Assembly: GCA_946811185.2 (NCBI GenBank) | Contig: OX328112.1 | Coordinates: 25,015,558 to 25,079,557 of the forward strand | Direction: 5' to 3' | From: Hippopus hippopus | Lineage: Eukaryota; Mollusca; Bivalvia; Cardiida; Cardiidae | DNA length: 64,000 nt | Part shown: piece after piece, positions 31,796-42,997 of the stretch | Position numbering within the stretch: position 1 is the first letter of the stretch | Layout of the letters: every line of letters starts with the position of its first letter | Notes under the pieces: model-generated | Seen by the model: the letters and a program-made list of their open reading frames with translations, nothing else | Databases searched by the model: none | Told to the model about the DNA's origin: nothing | Made by a program: the position numbers and the translations under genes

Positions 31796-32049
31796 AAAGT
31801 TTTAAAATGAACAAATGAGATTCAACATTTAAGAGAGTGAGGTATCCAGAATGCTTTGGGACACCTTGGCTGTATTCTACAACCATTCTCGATAACTGTT
31901 CTTAGTCTGGTTGTCAGGAATTTACTTAATTTGAAAATTTTGCCATTTCTGATTGGCTTAGCCACTTGGTTTAGCCAGTCATAGGTAATTTGTATTACTT
32001 TCTAGATCTACAATAAAACCAAGAAGGCATTTGTAGAATGTTGGATAAA

Positions 32050-32262
32050 CCCTTTACCACACAATCCCAAGTTTTAAGGACCCTGATGAAGAAGGCCTTT
32101 GGAAAACATTGTGGGAAAAGGAGAAAATGCTGGTAACCAGCATTTTCTCCTTTTCCCACAATGTTTTTTACCTAATCAAAGACAAATTTGACTTGCAGTT
32201 AAAGTGTCATCTGTAAATGCTTTCAATTGTACAAGTCTGTATTCTGCTCGTGTAGTAAAGAT
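32050..32262 (+). mobile_element. TTAA-MITE, full length
   Basis: Hairpin perfect; right TTAA 32263. Confidence 0.9.
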
Positions 32263-32322
32263 TTAATACAACCCCTGCCAGCAGTGTTAACTAGAGTCCG
32301 GCTTTTCCCATAATACCGTTAA

Positions 32323-32515
32323 TCCTTTAATATAGTACAGTCTTCAGTTTTAACGAACCTTATGGAGAAGAATTTTGAAAACATTGTTGGAAAAGGAGAT
32401 ATTGCTGGTAACTAGCATTTTCACCTTTTCCCACAATGTTTTCTACTCTGTCAAGGATAAATTATGTCATGTTAGGCACCTTTCATTTGTCATCTGTTAA
32501 TGCTCGTGATCTTTA
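32323..32515 (+). mobile_element. TTAA-MITE, right end lost
   Basis: Left TTAA 32319; remnants of further right ends lie at 32725-32840, just before hyccin exon 4. Confidence 0.8.
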
Positions 32516-32612
32516 TCCTGCAAAATAACTAAAATGAAATGTTCAATTCGATAGTAAAAACCCAAATATCGCTATTTCAAAATAATGTCTTGGGGAATGA
32601 CATCTCCTTATC

Positions 32613-32677
32613 GGACAGTGTAGATCCAAGATCAAGCTGCACGTTCTGTGCAGTCTGATCTTGATCTACACTGTCCG
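32613..32677. repeat. family 2 hairpin
   Basis: CGGACAGTGTAGATCCAAGA ... CTTGATCTACACTGTCCG, with full-length pairing of the outer 12 bp. Confidence 0.85.
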
Positions 32678-32902
32678 TAAATGGTCAGTGAGTCGTGCTT
32701 GGCAGCCTAAGAGTTCATTTGGACTCGCGTAAAATTTTGTCATGTGCCGAAGAGTTGAAAGCAACTTCAGTTATATTTGACCATAAATGCTTTGAATATA
32801 GGCATAATATAAAAATTTGTCCTGTGGCAAAAGAGTTTATTACAGGTGTCAGGTTGAAATTAGAAAAGAAATGAAATCATGCACAATGTTTTCTATTTTC
32901 AG

Positions 32903-32947
32903 AAATGTGGTGGAATTGAAGCCTTCTTGCTGTCTGTCTACAATCTG
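32903..32947 (+). CDS. FAM126: hyccin (FAM126) coding exon 4
   Basis: Fifteen codons, KCGGIEAFLLSVYNL, between TTCTATTTTCAG and CTG|GTAAGA. The vertebrate protein reads GCIEALLLGVYNL directly after the exon-3 block, and the phase (0) agrees. This short exon is easily missed because both flanks are repeats. Coding exons 1-4 together give 109 residues, about a fifth of a typical hyccin. The following conserved part (a YHEP motif, then the RFEVLTFLLLCYN block) was not recognised downstream, so the rest of the gene probably lies beyond 64,000 or in short exons I could not detect. Confidence 0.9.
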
Positions 32948-33027
32948 GTAAGAATTATTCAGTTGTTTGATATTTGGCTAGGCTGGTTTGAAAAAAAAAA
33001 TGTTGAGGTTTGGTTTTATTGGAATTT

Positions 33028-33205
33028 ATGTGCCATTTTAAACAGCCCAGATCATATCACGGTGGTCAGTGCACCTACGCATGTGTTTCCTGGCTTTCAC
33101 ACACCAGTTCTTACACAACTTTCTTTCCAAGCCACTGACTACGATACTTTTCTCACATGCATCAGAGTTGCGAGACAAATAATGGCCAAAAAGAAAGAAA
33201 GAAAC
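33028..33205 (-). mobile_element. SINE type B, head missing
   Basis: Body only (CAGATCATATCACGGTGGTC, TCTCACATGCATCAGAG), 80 bp after hyccin exon 4. The head is replaced by an AAAG-rich stretch. Confidence 0.7.
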
Positions 33206-33224
33206 ACTGAGTATTGCCTTAGGC

Positions 33225-33400
33225 CTGGCATTGTGTCTTCATCATGATCATGCAAAAATTGACATGTTTTCACATCTCTGATATCACTGAAGACATTTAC
33301 TTCAAACTTCTCAAACTATCAAAAGGGGAATCTGTGCTAGAAGGACAGGTAACTGAAAAAATTTGTGCACCATTTTGAACTTATAATATTCAGTGAAGAA
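33225..33400. repeat. interspersed repeat family 7
   Basis: TCTCTGATATCACTGAAGAC, then AGAAGGACAGGTAACTG. Begins beside the truncated type B SINE. Confidence 0.55.
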
Positions 33401-33531
33401 GCAACAGAAGCCATGCATTGGAACCTGCACGGAGTGCTCATGTGTCTATTACCATACAAATTCAGACCTTGTAAATCAATGAGTTTGGGTATTTATAGAT
33501 GCACCATTTATCAGACAACCACATGCTTTAA

Positions 33532-34280
33532 CTCTTTACCACACAATCCCGACTTTTAACGACCCTGAGAAAGAAGCCTTTTGAAAACATTGTGGGAAAA
33601 GGAGAAAATGCTGTTTAGCAGCATCTTAGTCTTACATACACACTACAATATTTTATACCAGTCCAAATTGTGAACATTTGCAGGCGACAAATTAAATGTG
33701 GCCTATTATAATTGAATTTGTTTTCTGAAAGGTTAGAAAATGTGGAAAAAGGGAAAAAAATGCTGGTAACAAGCATTTTCTCCTTTTCCCACTGTTTTCA
33801 AAAGTCTTATTTCCCAGGATTGTTAAAATTTTAGGATTGTGTGCTATTGGGTCAACCCTTTGCAAAGCAATCCTTGTTTCAACAGCCGTGACGAGAAATC
33901 CTATTGAAAACATTGTTTGAAAAGGAGAAAATGCTATTGAGCAGCATTTTCTCCTTTTTCAACAATTTGTTAGTACATTTTCAAAGGATAATCCTATCTT
34001 TTACCAAGCTCCAGACAGAGGGAGTGTTTTTGATTTCAAATTTGAAATTATTAATTATTCTCCACTAAACCCTATGCTATGGGTACTCATTAGAATCGTC
34101 TCATTGAGACGATTCTAATGAGTACCCACAACATGGGGTTTGGTAGAGGAAATAATGAATTTAGAATACCATCACTTCCTCTTATCTGGAGCCGTGTTTT
34201 TAACCATATTTTGTATAATGTTTGAAGATGCTTTCAATTTGGAAAAGTCTAAAATTTTGCTCTCTGGTGAAGAGTTACAA
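33532..34280. mobile_element. composite of three TTAA-MITE copies
   Basis: A forward half (33532-33640), a reverse copy (33641-33850) and a forward copy (33855-34280) that carries family 4. Left TTAA 33528. Confidence 0.75.
34009..34196. mobile_element. MITE family 4, second copy
   Basis: AGCTCCAGACAGAGGGAGTG to CTTATCTGGAGCC; central AATCGTCTCATTGAGACGATT palindrome. It also lies inside a TTAA-MITE (33855-34280). Confidence 0.75.
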
Positions 34281-34284
34281 AGAA

Positions 34285-35135
34285 AGAATAGTAAGATTTT
34301 TCTGATGTTTGAGCTGAAGACTAACTTTTCTTTGACATGAATTTCTGTTCCTCTGTAAGCAGGATATCTCATCGATTACTAAATCATTGTCAGTGATTTT
34401 CAGCAAGAATTTCGACAGCTAAACGATTATGGGCTAGCCTGCTGTGTGAAAAGTTACATTGATTTTTTTTTCGAGTTGAAGTAATTATTAGTCTCCCTGC
34501 AGAAGGCTTACGTAAATCTCTCAGATTTTCTCTCGCGATTTCTTTTTGTTTTGTTTGATTATTTTAGTGGTTTCCGGATTTTTGCACTATTGCAGAGGCT
34601 TTTTTTCCCCTATTTCTACGGTGATAAAAATTTCTAACTGTCTCAGTATCTTTCACAGATGACTTTTTTGTCTGATAGCAGAAGATTCATGAAAGCTATG
34701 CGACTAAAGGAAAAATTGCTCCTGGTAATTGATTTATTCTTGTGCCACAATGGTTCAAAATGTTTTCGCAGCATCATGGCTTCTATTCCTGTCTTACACT
34801 TTGTTATTAGACCAGTAAATTTTCCAACTCAAATACATGCGTTGCAATCAGATAAAAATAACACACACGACAGAAAAAAAATCTGTATCTACACAGTGTG
34901 ACAAACGGGTCCAAATATAGTGGTATGACGTATCTCACGCACAGACTTAAAGCATGTATTGATTTGCGATTTGATTACCGATAATCAAAATGTTACGCTG
35001 TAATATTAATCTGCCATTCATAAAAACAGAGTTACTACCTTCCATACGATTAATTATCTCATTTTGCATACCATTTTCAAATAAAATGTCAAAAACTGCA
35101 ACATTTTGTCGTTGAAAGATGTAGGTATACAATAA
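34285..35135. other. intergenic or intron sequence, nothing firm
   Basis: A short open stretch at 34659 after TATCTTTCACAG is exon-like but too weak to call. Confidence 0.35.
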
Positions 35136-35137
35136 AA

Positions 35138-35304
35138 GGAATATGTGTTGTAGTAATTTTCCTGGTGCTTGTATTTACTTCCCGCTGCATAAGAAAATTT
35201 TGACATTGTGCGAGACCTTTGGAAGGTCTCGTGCGATATCAAATTTTCTCACGCTGCTCGAATTAAGTACAACCACCAGGAAAGTTACCACAACATAATA
35301 TTCC
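35138..35304. repeat. 167-bp imperfect palindrome
   Basis: GGAATATGTGTTGTAGTAAT pairs with the complement at the right end. The centre is GCGAGACCTTTGGAAGGTCTCG. Arms of about 80 bp with scattered mismatches. Confidence 0.85.
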
Positions 35305-35457
35305 GTATTTATTACATTGTCAAGTGGATTGTCCATATTTTCAAATTATATTAACCCAGTAAAGCGTAAATTAAACTCGATGTTGATTTTAATTCTAGAA
35401 GAAAACACAGATAATTGTAATTTGCGGCTGCCTTTTTTCTGTACTGTTTTAGTAAAG

Positions 35458-35520
35458 CGGACAGTGTTGATCAAAGAGTAGACTGCTTTTTTGTGCAGTC
35501 TGATCTTGATCTACACTAGC
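35458..35520. repeat. family 2 hairpin, diverged
   Basis: GACAGTGTTGATCAAAGAGT ... GATCTTGATCTACACTAGC. Confidence 0.75.
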
Positions 35521-35562
35521 CACAAAGGCAACTAGAGTAGAGAGAAGGGCTGTTAGGGTTAA

Positions 35563-35783
35563 CCCATTACTGCACAGTGCTGACGTTTAACAACCCAGGG
35601 AAAGAGGCCTTTTGAAAACATTGTGGGAAAAGGAGAAAATGCTGGTAACCAGCATTTTCTCCTTTTCCCACAATGTTTTCTACCCTATCAAAGAAAAATT
35701 GCACCATATGAGCCACATTGAAATTGTTGTCTGCAAATGCTTTCAATTTGGATGAGGTAAAAATTTTGTCGTCTGGTAAAGGG
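35563..35783 (+). mobile_element. TTAA-MITE, full length
   Basis: TTAA 35559 and 35784; hairpin perfect. Confidence 0.93.
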
Positions 35784-35809
35784 TTAATATGGTCTACTGG
35801 AAAATTTGT

Positions 35810-35980
35810 TGAGTTCATCTTTAACCAAACGGTACCATTTTTCACGGTCTTGAAAAATACAGCATTCAAAATCATTTTCTCATTTTCCCACCATGTTTTT
35901 TTAACCCTTTCAGAGACAAAGTCCATTGCTTGAGCCACGCTTGATTTATTATCTGCAAGATACTTTCAAATAATGGACAA
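35810..35980 (+). mobile_element. TTAA-MITE, decayed
   Basis: Left hairpin arm mostly gone (GAAAAATACAGCATTC). Confidence 0.6.
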
Positions 35981-36016
35981 TCATGTCTTGAACCAAATTA
36001 ATTTCTAAAAAAAACT

Positions 36017-36113
36017 TTACTCTTTGCCTCAAGATGCTGAGTTTTAACATCCCAGATAGAGAAGGATCCTTTATTTGAGCCATGCTTGATATGTTATCTG
36101 CAAATACATGCAG
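36017..36113 (+). mobile_element. TTAA-MITE lacking the hairpin
   Basis: Both outer arms are joined (AGAGAAGGATCCTTTATTTG). Confidence 0.6.
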
Positions 36114-36179
36114 TATGATTGCATAATTATTTATCACATAACGTCCCTTGTTTTCAGTGTAATATACCCATTACGAATT

Positions 36180-36480
36180 TTCTTATCTCATACACGTTTA
36201 ATATCACAATTGTGTGACGTCATTTTTGACGTCATTTTGTGCGTATTTCATAGAAGTGAATGGGTTTTATGGATAATCCCGCATGTGCATCTATAGATGG
36301 TTTTGTATCTTCTTATCTATGATTTGTGAAATATCATTATGCGATAAAAAGAATCTGACATTCGTTGGTGTATGAGATAAAAATTTTATCAAACTCGTCA
36401 AGAAAAAATGTTATTAAGCTCGCCAAAGGCTCACTTAATAACATTTTCCCTTGACTCTTTTAATAGAATTTTATCTCAAT
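36180..36480. repeat. inverted-repeat-rich segment
   Basis: TTATCTCATACAC (36183) pairs with GTGTATGAGATAA (36369), and a second hairpin is AAATGTTATTAAGCTCGCC ... GGCTCACTTAATAACATTT (36404-36446). TGACGTCATTTTTGACGTCA lies at about 36215-36235. Confidence 0.7.
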
Positions 36481-37011
36481 GCCAACTCATGTCAGATCCT
36501 ATATATATCTCTATCCAAACTGTTTTGAAAAAGATACTAGCTATTTACCAAACAATCCTGAGTTTTAACCTCTGTAAGGGAGACGGCTTTTTTATTTTAA
36601 TGCTTTTCAGTAGTTTATGGGGAAATAATGGTGGATTATAAGGTTTGGTAATTCTTGGTTACGATCAGTGAAATTAACTGTAAATGTTTCCGTAACTCTT
36701 CATTTGAAGGCTGAAACAGTAGTTTCCGCGCACTAGTTACCTACATGTAGGTAAGCAGTGCATGCCATTCACCCAGATAGAAATATGACATAATTTACAC
36801 ACATTTACCCTACATTTCTTGCACTTCACACAATGTTGTTACGCGGTTTTTTTTTTATGCGTTTTTGGTTTGTTTGTTTGTTTGTTTTTTTGGAGGGGGA
36901 TGTTACACCTTTGGGAATTACTGAAAACAACATTACTGTACCTTTTCGATGAAAGTCCAAACAAAGAAGGGGTTGGAAGCATGAAATAAATAGAATATTT
37001 GTTTTTTTCAT

Positions 37012-37094
37012 TGAAAGATCGAATTTTATTTCATGTGAACATCATGAAATATTACCAATGATGTTCACTTGATGAAATAAATTTCTATCTTTCA
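37012..37094. repeat. 83-bp palindrome
   Basis: TGAAAGAT...TTTATTTCAT..TGAACATCAT pairs with ATGATGTTCA..GATGAAATAAA..ATCTTTCA. Confidence 0.8.
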
Positions 37095-37139
37095 CAGAAA
37101 AAGGCAAATATCCTCTATGAAACTGTGAAGAAGGGAGAA

Positions 37140-37234
37140 AATTGAGACGATTCTAATGAGTACCCACAACATAGTGTTTGGAAGAGAAATAATGGATTTA
37201 GAATACCATCACTCCCTCTTATCTGGAGCTCTGT
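37140..37234. mobile_element. MITE family 4, right half only
   Basis: GAGACGATTCTAATGAGTAC to CTTATCTGGAGCTCTG; the left half is missing from the central palindrome onwards. Confidence 0.75.
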
Positions 37235-37239
37235 CATGC

Positions 37240-37785
37240 CATTCAAAACAGTGTTGGTGAAAAAAGATGATAGGTTCTAAGAAGGAATACTCCACTACTT
37301 TTCTAGACTTTCAAATATGCCACTGGAGACTTTTTTGTCTACAAAAGTTGTATATTCAAAATAGTTTTGAGGAAATAAGTCCCCTTTTATTAGATAAGCT
37401 TTCTTCAATTTTCTAATCAAAAAGCAGTATTACCATGGCAACAAAATTTGTCCTTTTTTACTTGGTAATCTGATTTCTAGAACATACCACTTTGTTACAG
37501 ATCTGTTTTCAAAAACGTTAATTGTAGGAAAATGTAGACTGGACCAGTGTTTCATTAGTCAGAACCCCATCTTAAGCAGATTAAGATAATAAAACTTAAC
37601 ACAGTCTGTATTGATTTCTGCAAAGTAACTTCAGCTTTTCTACTTCATTTGGGATTATGTTTTCTCTTTTCAAAGAAATTAGCCTGATTGGGTTTTAAGC
37701 CCTTCCCCTCAAGTATAATTATACATGTATGTCCCAGACGGAGAAATGCAAATCTTCCGCTTGAAGCTTGCTTGCAGATAATTAA
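37240..37785. other. sequence with no recognised feature
   Basis: Follows the half family 4 element. Confidence 0.35.
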
Positions 37786-37854
37786 TTATTTACTAGATGA
37801 CAAAATTTCTCACTCATTGTTTTGAAAGTATTTGCAGACCACCAAATAAGTCCA

Positions 37855-38073
37855 TACCAGAAAACATAACTTTAGATATGTCCACATTGAAAGAATTTGC
37901 AGAGGACAAAATTAGTGTTACTGACAAATTGAAATTTGTCTTTGGACAGGTGAAAAACATTGTGGGAAAAGGAGAAAATGGTGGTTACCAGCATTTTCTC
38001 TTTTTCCCACAAAGTTTTCAAAAGCCTTTTTTCTCAGGGTCATTGAAAGTTGGGATTGTTTGGTGAAGGGTTG
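37855..38073 (-). mobile_element. TTAA-MITE
   Basis: Preceded by a left-end fragment of another copy at 37788-37850. Confidence 0.82.
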
Positions 38074-38149
38074 AACGTGGTTCAAATGATTATTTGTCCA
38101 CGAAGTAGTTTAAAACATTGTGAGAAAAGAAGAAAGTGCTCATTACCAG

Positions 38150-38440
38150 AAGAAAACATCATGGTATTGCTGTAGTCCTTGAATCGTCTGCATCTTTATT
38201 GTTGTCATGTGAAAACTTTGACATTTTCAAAACTTTGACATTTTATAATATCCCTATCATTACTGAAGATATTTAATTCAAACTTAGACAAGTTGTTCAC
38301 TATTAAAAGGAAACCCATACAACAAGGGCAGGTAACCATCAAAGTATTTTTGACACAGTTATGCCCCTTTTTTGACTGCATTTTCACTGAAAATCAAGCA
38401 ACTGCAGTCAAGTGTTGGCACCAGCATGCTGTGCTCTTTT
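38150..38440. repeat. interspersed repeat family 7
   Basis: ATAATATCCCTATCATTACT, CAACAAGGGCAGGTAACCAT, GTTGGCACCAGCATGCTG. Confidence 0.65.
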
Positions 38441-38490
38441 CTCTCTTCTTCCTACAACATTTTCAAGTGTCTTCTTTTTCAAATCATTAA

Positions 38491-38712
38491 CTCTTTACTA
38501 TAGGAACAAGATTTTAGACCTGTTAAATTGAAATCATTTGCAGACAACAAATTAAACATTGCTCAAGCCAAGGTATTTCTTTTTGCTAAAGTAGAAAACA
38601 TTGTGGCAAAAGGAGAAAATCCAGGTTACCAGCATTTTTTCCTGTTCCCACAATATTTTCAAAAGCTGTCTTCCTCAAGGTCATTAGAACTTAGGATTAT
38701 GTGGTAATGGGT
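38491..38712 (-). mobile_element. TTAA-MITE, full length
   Basis: Left TTAA 38487; follows the family 7 repeat. Confidence 0.88.
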
Positions 38713-38769
38713 CAAAACTCAAGATTGTTTTGTAATGATAAAAGTCATTGAGACTAGATTTGTCTGGTA

Positions 38770-38905
38770 ACCAGCATTTTCTCCTTTTCCCACAAGGTTT
38801 TGTACACTTTCACAGATAATTACAATCATTTCAGCTAAATTTAAAGTGTTGTCTGCAAATGCTTTCAATTTGGACCAGTCTAAAATTTTGTCGTTTGGTA
38901 AAGAG
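38770..38905 (+). mobile_element. TTAA-MITE, right half
   Basis: CTGGTAACCAGCATTTTCTC to GTTTGGTAAAGAGTTAA. Confidence 0.85.
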
Positions 38906-39174
38906 TTAAGGGTTGAAAACTAGGTAAATCCTAAATGGTTAACATTTTATAATTGATATGGTAACTTGATGACGCAAGTCATTTTGTCATTTGCTCTTCT
39001 ATCAAATGGTTGCTATAGCTACGAGAGAGTTCTTAAATTTCAGAAAGACATAAATTATTATGTATGATGTAAAGCGATCACAGATTACCACTAATTTTTA
39101 CCGGCAGTTTGCAATTCTGAAACCTTTATGTAATGGTGCTTAGTCGTTTTCAAAGATTTTTTACTTTGTTTATC

Positions 39175-39455
39175 CAGGACCACACAACCCAGAGTTTAGA
39201 TGACCTTCAGGAAGAAAGCTTTTGAAATCATTGTGGAAAAGGGCTTTTGAAAAACATTTTGAAAACATTGAAGGCTTTTGAAAACACTATGGAAATAAAG
39301 GGAAAATGCTGGTAACCAGTATTTTCTATTTTTTCAACAATGTTTTCTACCCTATCAAAGACAGAAACCATCATTTGAGCTACATTTGATTTGTCCTCTG
39401 CTATTACTTTGAATTTGGACAAAGCTAAAATTTTGAAGTTTGGTACAAAAGAGAT
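39175..39455 (+). mobile_element. TTAA-MITE with triplicated left-arm segment
   Basis: GGCTTTTGAAAAC/ACATT occurs three times between 39218 and 39290. Confidence 0.82.
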
Positions 39456-39522
39456 AACTCTTCACCACACAACAAAAAGGTAGACGGTATCCAAATTGAA
39501 ACTTTTTCAGGTGATAGTTTAA

Positions 39523-39741
39523 CCCTCTCCCAAACGACAAATTTTAGACCTTTCCAAATTCAAAGCATCTGCAGACAAATTTTAAAGAGGTAAAAATGAA
39601 CTTTAGTGTTTTGATATGGTAGAAAAAACATTGTGGGAAACGGAGAAAATGCTGGTTACCAGCATTTTCTACTTTTCCCACAATGTTTTCAAAAGGCCTC
39701 TTCCTCAGGGTCGTAAAAACCAGGGATTGTTTGGGAAAGGG
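39523..39741 (-). mobile_element. TTAA-MITE, full length
   Basis: TTAA 39519 and 39742; preceded by a left-end fragment from 39458. Confidence 0.9.
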
Positions 39742-39745
39742 TTAA

Positions 39746-39968
39746 CTATTTACAACACTATGCTGACTTTTAACAACCCTGAGAAGGAAGACTTTTGAAA
39801 ACATTGTGGGTAAAATGGAAAATGCTGGTGACCAGCACTTTCTTCTTTTCCCACAATGTTTTCTACCCTATGAAAGACAAATTTTATGTTTTGAGTAGCA
39901 TGTTATTTATCATCTGCAAATGATTTCAGTTTGCACTAAGCTAAAATTTTTCTTGTCTAATAAAGACT
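39746..39968 (+). mobile_element. TTAA-MITE, shares TTAA 39742
   Basis: Right end lost its TTAA (AATAAAGACTTAG). Confidence 0.87.
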
Positions 39969-39974
39969 TAGATA

Positions 39975-40130
39975 CATGTTGCTCAAATGATGGAATTTGT
40001 CATTGATAGGGTTGAAAATATTGTGGGAAAAGGAGAAAATGCTGGTTTCCAGCATTTTCTCCTTTTCCCACAATGTTTTCAAAAGACTTCTTCCACCAGG
40101 TCTTTAAAACTCAGGATTGTGCAGTACAGG
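39975..40130 (-). mobile_element. TTAA-MITE, left end missing
   Basis: Hairpin perfect with a TTTCC centre. Confidence 0.8.
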
Positions 40131-40134
40131 ATTA

Positions 40135-40620
40135 GTAAAGGTGACCACTAAGTTGTACTGTATAGGGAAATAAGGCTATGTGTGACATGCTCGAGTCTCT
40201 TGTCATAAATTATCACATATATACATATAATTGGTGAGATGTCCAGTGATAATGATAGGCATTTAGCTCTTACCATGTTTAAAGATGCATCTTTACTTGT
40301 TTTCATCCAGTTTTGTAACCAATTTTATCTTTATTTTATGAAATTATAATCATGCTTGTACCTTTGTTCCAAATGTTGCCCCTGACGGTTGCAAGGTTGC
40401 ACAGATTTTGATGGATGGAAAACGCAAATCGTTCTATTGCGTCTAGCCATAAACATAACAACCACAGTTCTCGCTTTCCATCGAAGACAAATCCCGGGCG
40501 TCTCTTTATCACATACACCTTATATCGATTTTTTATCTACGTTTACATGGCTATCTAGATTCTACACATTGTAAAGTTTTAACAGCATTTGTTTACCCCA
40601 TGGCTGTAAGGGTGCATCTT
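40135..40620. other. sequence with no recognised feature
   Basis: Open frames on both strands at 40336-40574 lack similarity or splice context. Confidence 0.35.
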
Positions 40621-40623
40621 TAA

Positions 40624-40855
40624 ATCTTTCCCATAACACAGAAATGTAGATTTCTCCAAACTGAAAGCATTTGCAGACGACAAATTAAATTTTGCCTATA
40701 TGATGGAATTTGTCTTTGATGGGATAGAAAACATTGTGGGAAAAGGAGAAAATGCTGGTTACCAGTTTGGTTACCAGCATTTTATCCTTTTCCCATGTTT
40801 TTAAAAGGCATTTTTCTTCAGGGTGGTCAAAACCTGGGATCAAGTGGTAAAGGGG
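40624..40855 (-). mobile_element. TTAA-MITE with duplicated loop
   Basis: GGTTACCAGTTTGGTTACCAG at the hairpin tip. Confidence 0.85.
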
Positions 40856-40897
40856 TAAAAAAAAAACATGTGGTTATGATGTAAATGAAGAAGTTTT

Positions 40898-41950
40898 TTA
40901 GCTCCACTGGCCAAAGGCAAGTGGGTTTATGACATGGTCCTGTGTCTGTCGTGCATCCGTCTGTCCATCCATGTGTGTGTTAACTTTAATTTCAAACATC
41001 TTGTTCTCTGAAACTACATACTCATTCAGTTTCGATGAAACTTCACAGAAATGATCCTGCCATGGTCCTCTTCAAAATTCTTTCGAAAAAATCTGGTTGC
41101 CATGGCAACAAAACTGAAAAATATTGAAAATCTTTGAAAAGTTTCTTGTCTTAAACCATAAGGCCCAAGGCTACCAATTTTGGCATGTAGCCTTATCTAA
41201 CAGACCTCTACCAAGTTTCTTCAAATTTATAGCCCTTGAGTCAAAATTTACATAGGCTTATATAGTGAAAACTTTAGAAATCTTCCTGTATCTAGCCACA
41301 AGGCTTAGGGCTACCAAATTTTGCACGTAGCTTTATCTAGTGGGCTTCTACCAAGAGGGCCAAAATATAGGGTCAAATTTGGCTGGCCCCTGGGAACACA
41401 ATATCTACATGGTCTTATTTAGGGAAAACTTAAAAAATCTACTTGCACGTAGCCATAGGGCTACAAAATTTTGCATGTAGCTTTATGTAGTGAGCCTCTA
41501 CCAAGAGGGCCCAAATTATAGCCCTGGGGTCATGTTTGGCCGTGCACAAGGGGTCACAAGTTTAACATGGGCTTATATAGTGAAAACTTTAGAAATCTTG
41601 TTACTAACCATAAGATCGAGGGCTACTAAATTTAGCCCAGTCTCATGGACTCATGTTTTACAGGGCCTTTTATTGAGGAAAGTTGAAAAACTTCTTCTTT
41701 ATAACCATATATTCTAGACCTGTATTATTTGGTATGGGGCTTGTTGAACTGTACCAGGATTCAAGTAATTATAGCTCTGTGGCCAAAAATGGCTTTGCCC
41801 TAGGGTCATAACTGTCTGGTGGAATTGAGAAAATTGTGTATGCCTTCTAGTTCAAAACCAATTTGCCAAGTATTGTAATGTTTGGCATGTTAGGTTTTTA
41901 CTTATTTAAGCCAGTGGAGCAATACAGAGCCATCATGGCCCTCTTGGTTT
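40898..41950. mobile_element. core-repeat element, second type
   Basis: Starts near TTAGCTCCACTGGCCAAAGG and ends near CAGTGGAGCAATACAGAGCC; GCTCCACTGG and CCAGTGGAGC form an inverted pair. Inside are about four diverged tandem units marked by GGCTACCAAATTTTGCA and CTCTACCAAGAGGGCC, spaced about 150-170 bp. No transposase. Confidence 0.6.
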
Positions 41951-41954
41951 TTTT

Positions 41955-42060
41955 TAAATATTGTGGGAAAAGGAGAAAATGGTAGTAATTAGCATTTTCT
42001 CCTTTTCCCACGATATTTTTCACTATTTCAAAGACAAATTCCATCATTTAAATGGTGTAA
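41955..42060 (+). mobile_element. TTAA-MITE, ends missing
   Basis: Hairpin centre ATGGTAGTAATTAGCAT; abuts the core-repeat element. Confidence 0.75.
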
Positions 42061-42099
42061 TGATTATAACTATTGAGCTTTTATCCTCGCTCATATAAT

Positions 42100-42230
42100 G
42101 GTTTTAATGACAATTGAAGAATGAATGCTTTTGAAAACATTGTGTGAGAAGGAGAAAATATTGGTGACCAGCATTATTTCCTTTTCCTTTTAATGTTTTT
42201 TATACCCTCCACTAATCTCAGAATTTGAGA
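42100..42230 (+). mobile_element. TTAA-MITE, decayed
   Basis: GAAAACATTGTGTGAGAAGG hairpin start. Confidence 0.65.
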
Positions 42231-42298
42231 GTGCTGATGATGATTTGAATGGAGCTCTTAATCTTTACCAAGGAAGGATTGGATTAAATTACCATAAA

Positions 42299-42520
42299 CC
42301 CTTTACCAGACGACAAAATTTCAGCCTTGTCCAAATTGAAAGCATTTGCAGACGACAATTTCAGTGTAACTCAAATGGTGCAATTTTTCTTTGATAGGAT
42401 AGAAAACATTGTGGGGAAAAGGAGAAAATGCTGGTTACCAGCATTTTCTTCTTTTCCCACAATGTTTTCAAAAGGCTTTTTCTTCAGGGTTGTTAAAACT
42501 CGGGATTGTGTGGTAAAGAG
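42299..42520 (-). mobile_element. TTAA-MITE, full length
   Basis: Right TTAA 42521. Confidence 0.92.
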
Positions 42521-42529
42521 TTAAGGTAC

Positions 42530-42722
42530 TCATTGGAAGAGGACTTTTGAAAACATGTTGGAAAAGAAAAAAAAAAGATGAAATTAACTTTTTGTCCTTT
42601 TCCAACAATATTTTATACTTTGTGTAAAACAAATTCCACCATTTTAGTTAAACTGAATTTTTTCATGTGTAAAAGCTTTCAATTTGGACAATTCTAAACT
42701 TTTTGTCATTTTGTAAATCAGT
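42530..42722 (+). mobile_element. TTAA-MITE, decayed
   Basis: Hairpin replaced by an A-rich loop. Confidence 0.68.
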
Positions 42723-42729
42723 TACCAGT

Positions 42730-42922
42730 TATATTTGAAAGCATTTGAAAGCAGAGGACAAATAAACTGTGTCTCAAATTATGACATACATCTTAAGAAG
42801 GATGGAAAACATTGTGGGAAAAGGAGAAAATATAGGTCACCAGCATTTTCTCTTATTCCCACACTGTTTTCAAAAGGCTTCTACCTGAAGGTCATTAAAA
42901 CTTGGGATAGTGTGGCAAAGAG
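42730..42922 (-). mobile_element. TTAA-MITE
   Basis: Right TTAA 42923, shared with the next. Confidence 0.82.
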
Positions 42923-42997
42923 TTAACTTTAAAACAAGCAACAAAATTTTTGACTTGTCCAAATCTAGAGCGTTTGCAGACAGCAAATCACATATGG

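Larger units (their letters stand above)
3857..32947 (+). other. FAM126: hyccin gene span visible here (5' part)
   Basis: Four coding exons with all introns in phase 0: 1.36, 2.58 and 24.8 kb. The gene is incomplete at its 3' end. The introns are unusually rich in nested mobile elements, including the mariner, the 18-bp minisatellite and about 50 MITE copies in intron 3. No promoter motif could be assigned. The region just upstream of exon 1 contains a MITE copy (3578-3750) and the hAT element. Confidence 0.85.

Noticed and set aside
33282..33400. Possible continuation of hyccin after exon 4
   Set aside because: The open stretch is family 7 and SINE sequence and does not resemble the conserved hyccin block.
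34659..34724. Exon-like stretch after TATCTTTCACAG ending CTG|GTAATT
   Set aside because: Only 22 codons, no similarity to hyccin and no compatible partner; signals of this strength occur by chance in 64 kb.
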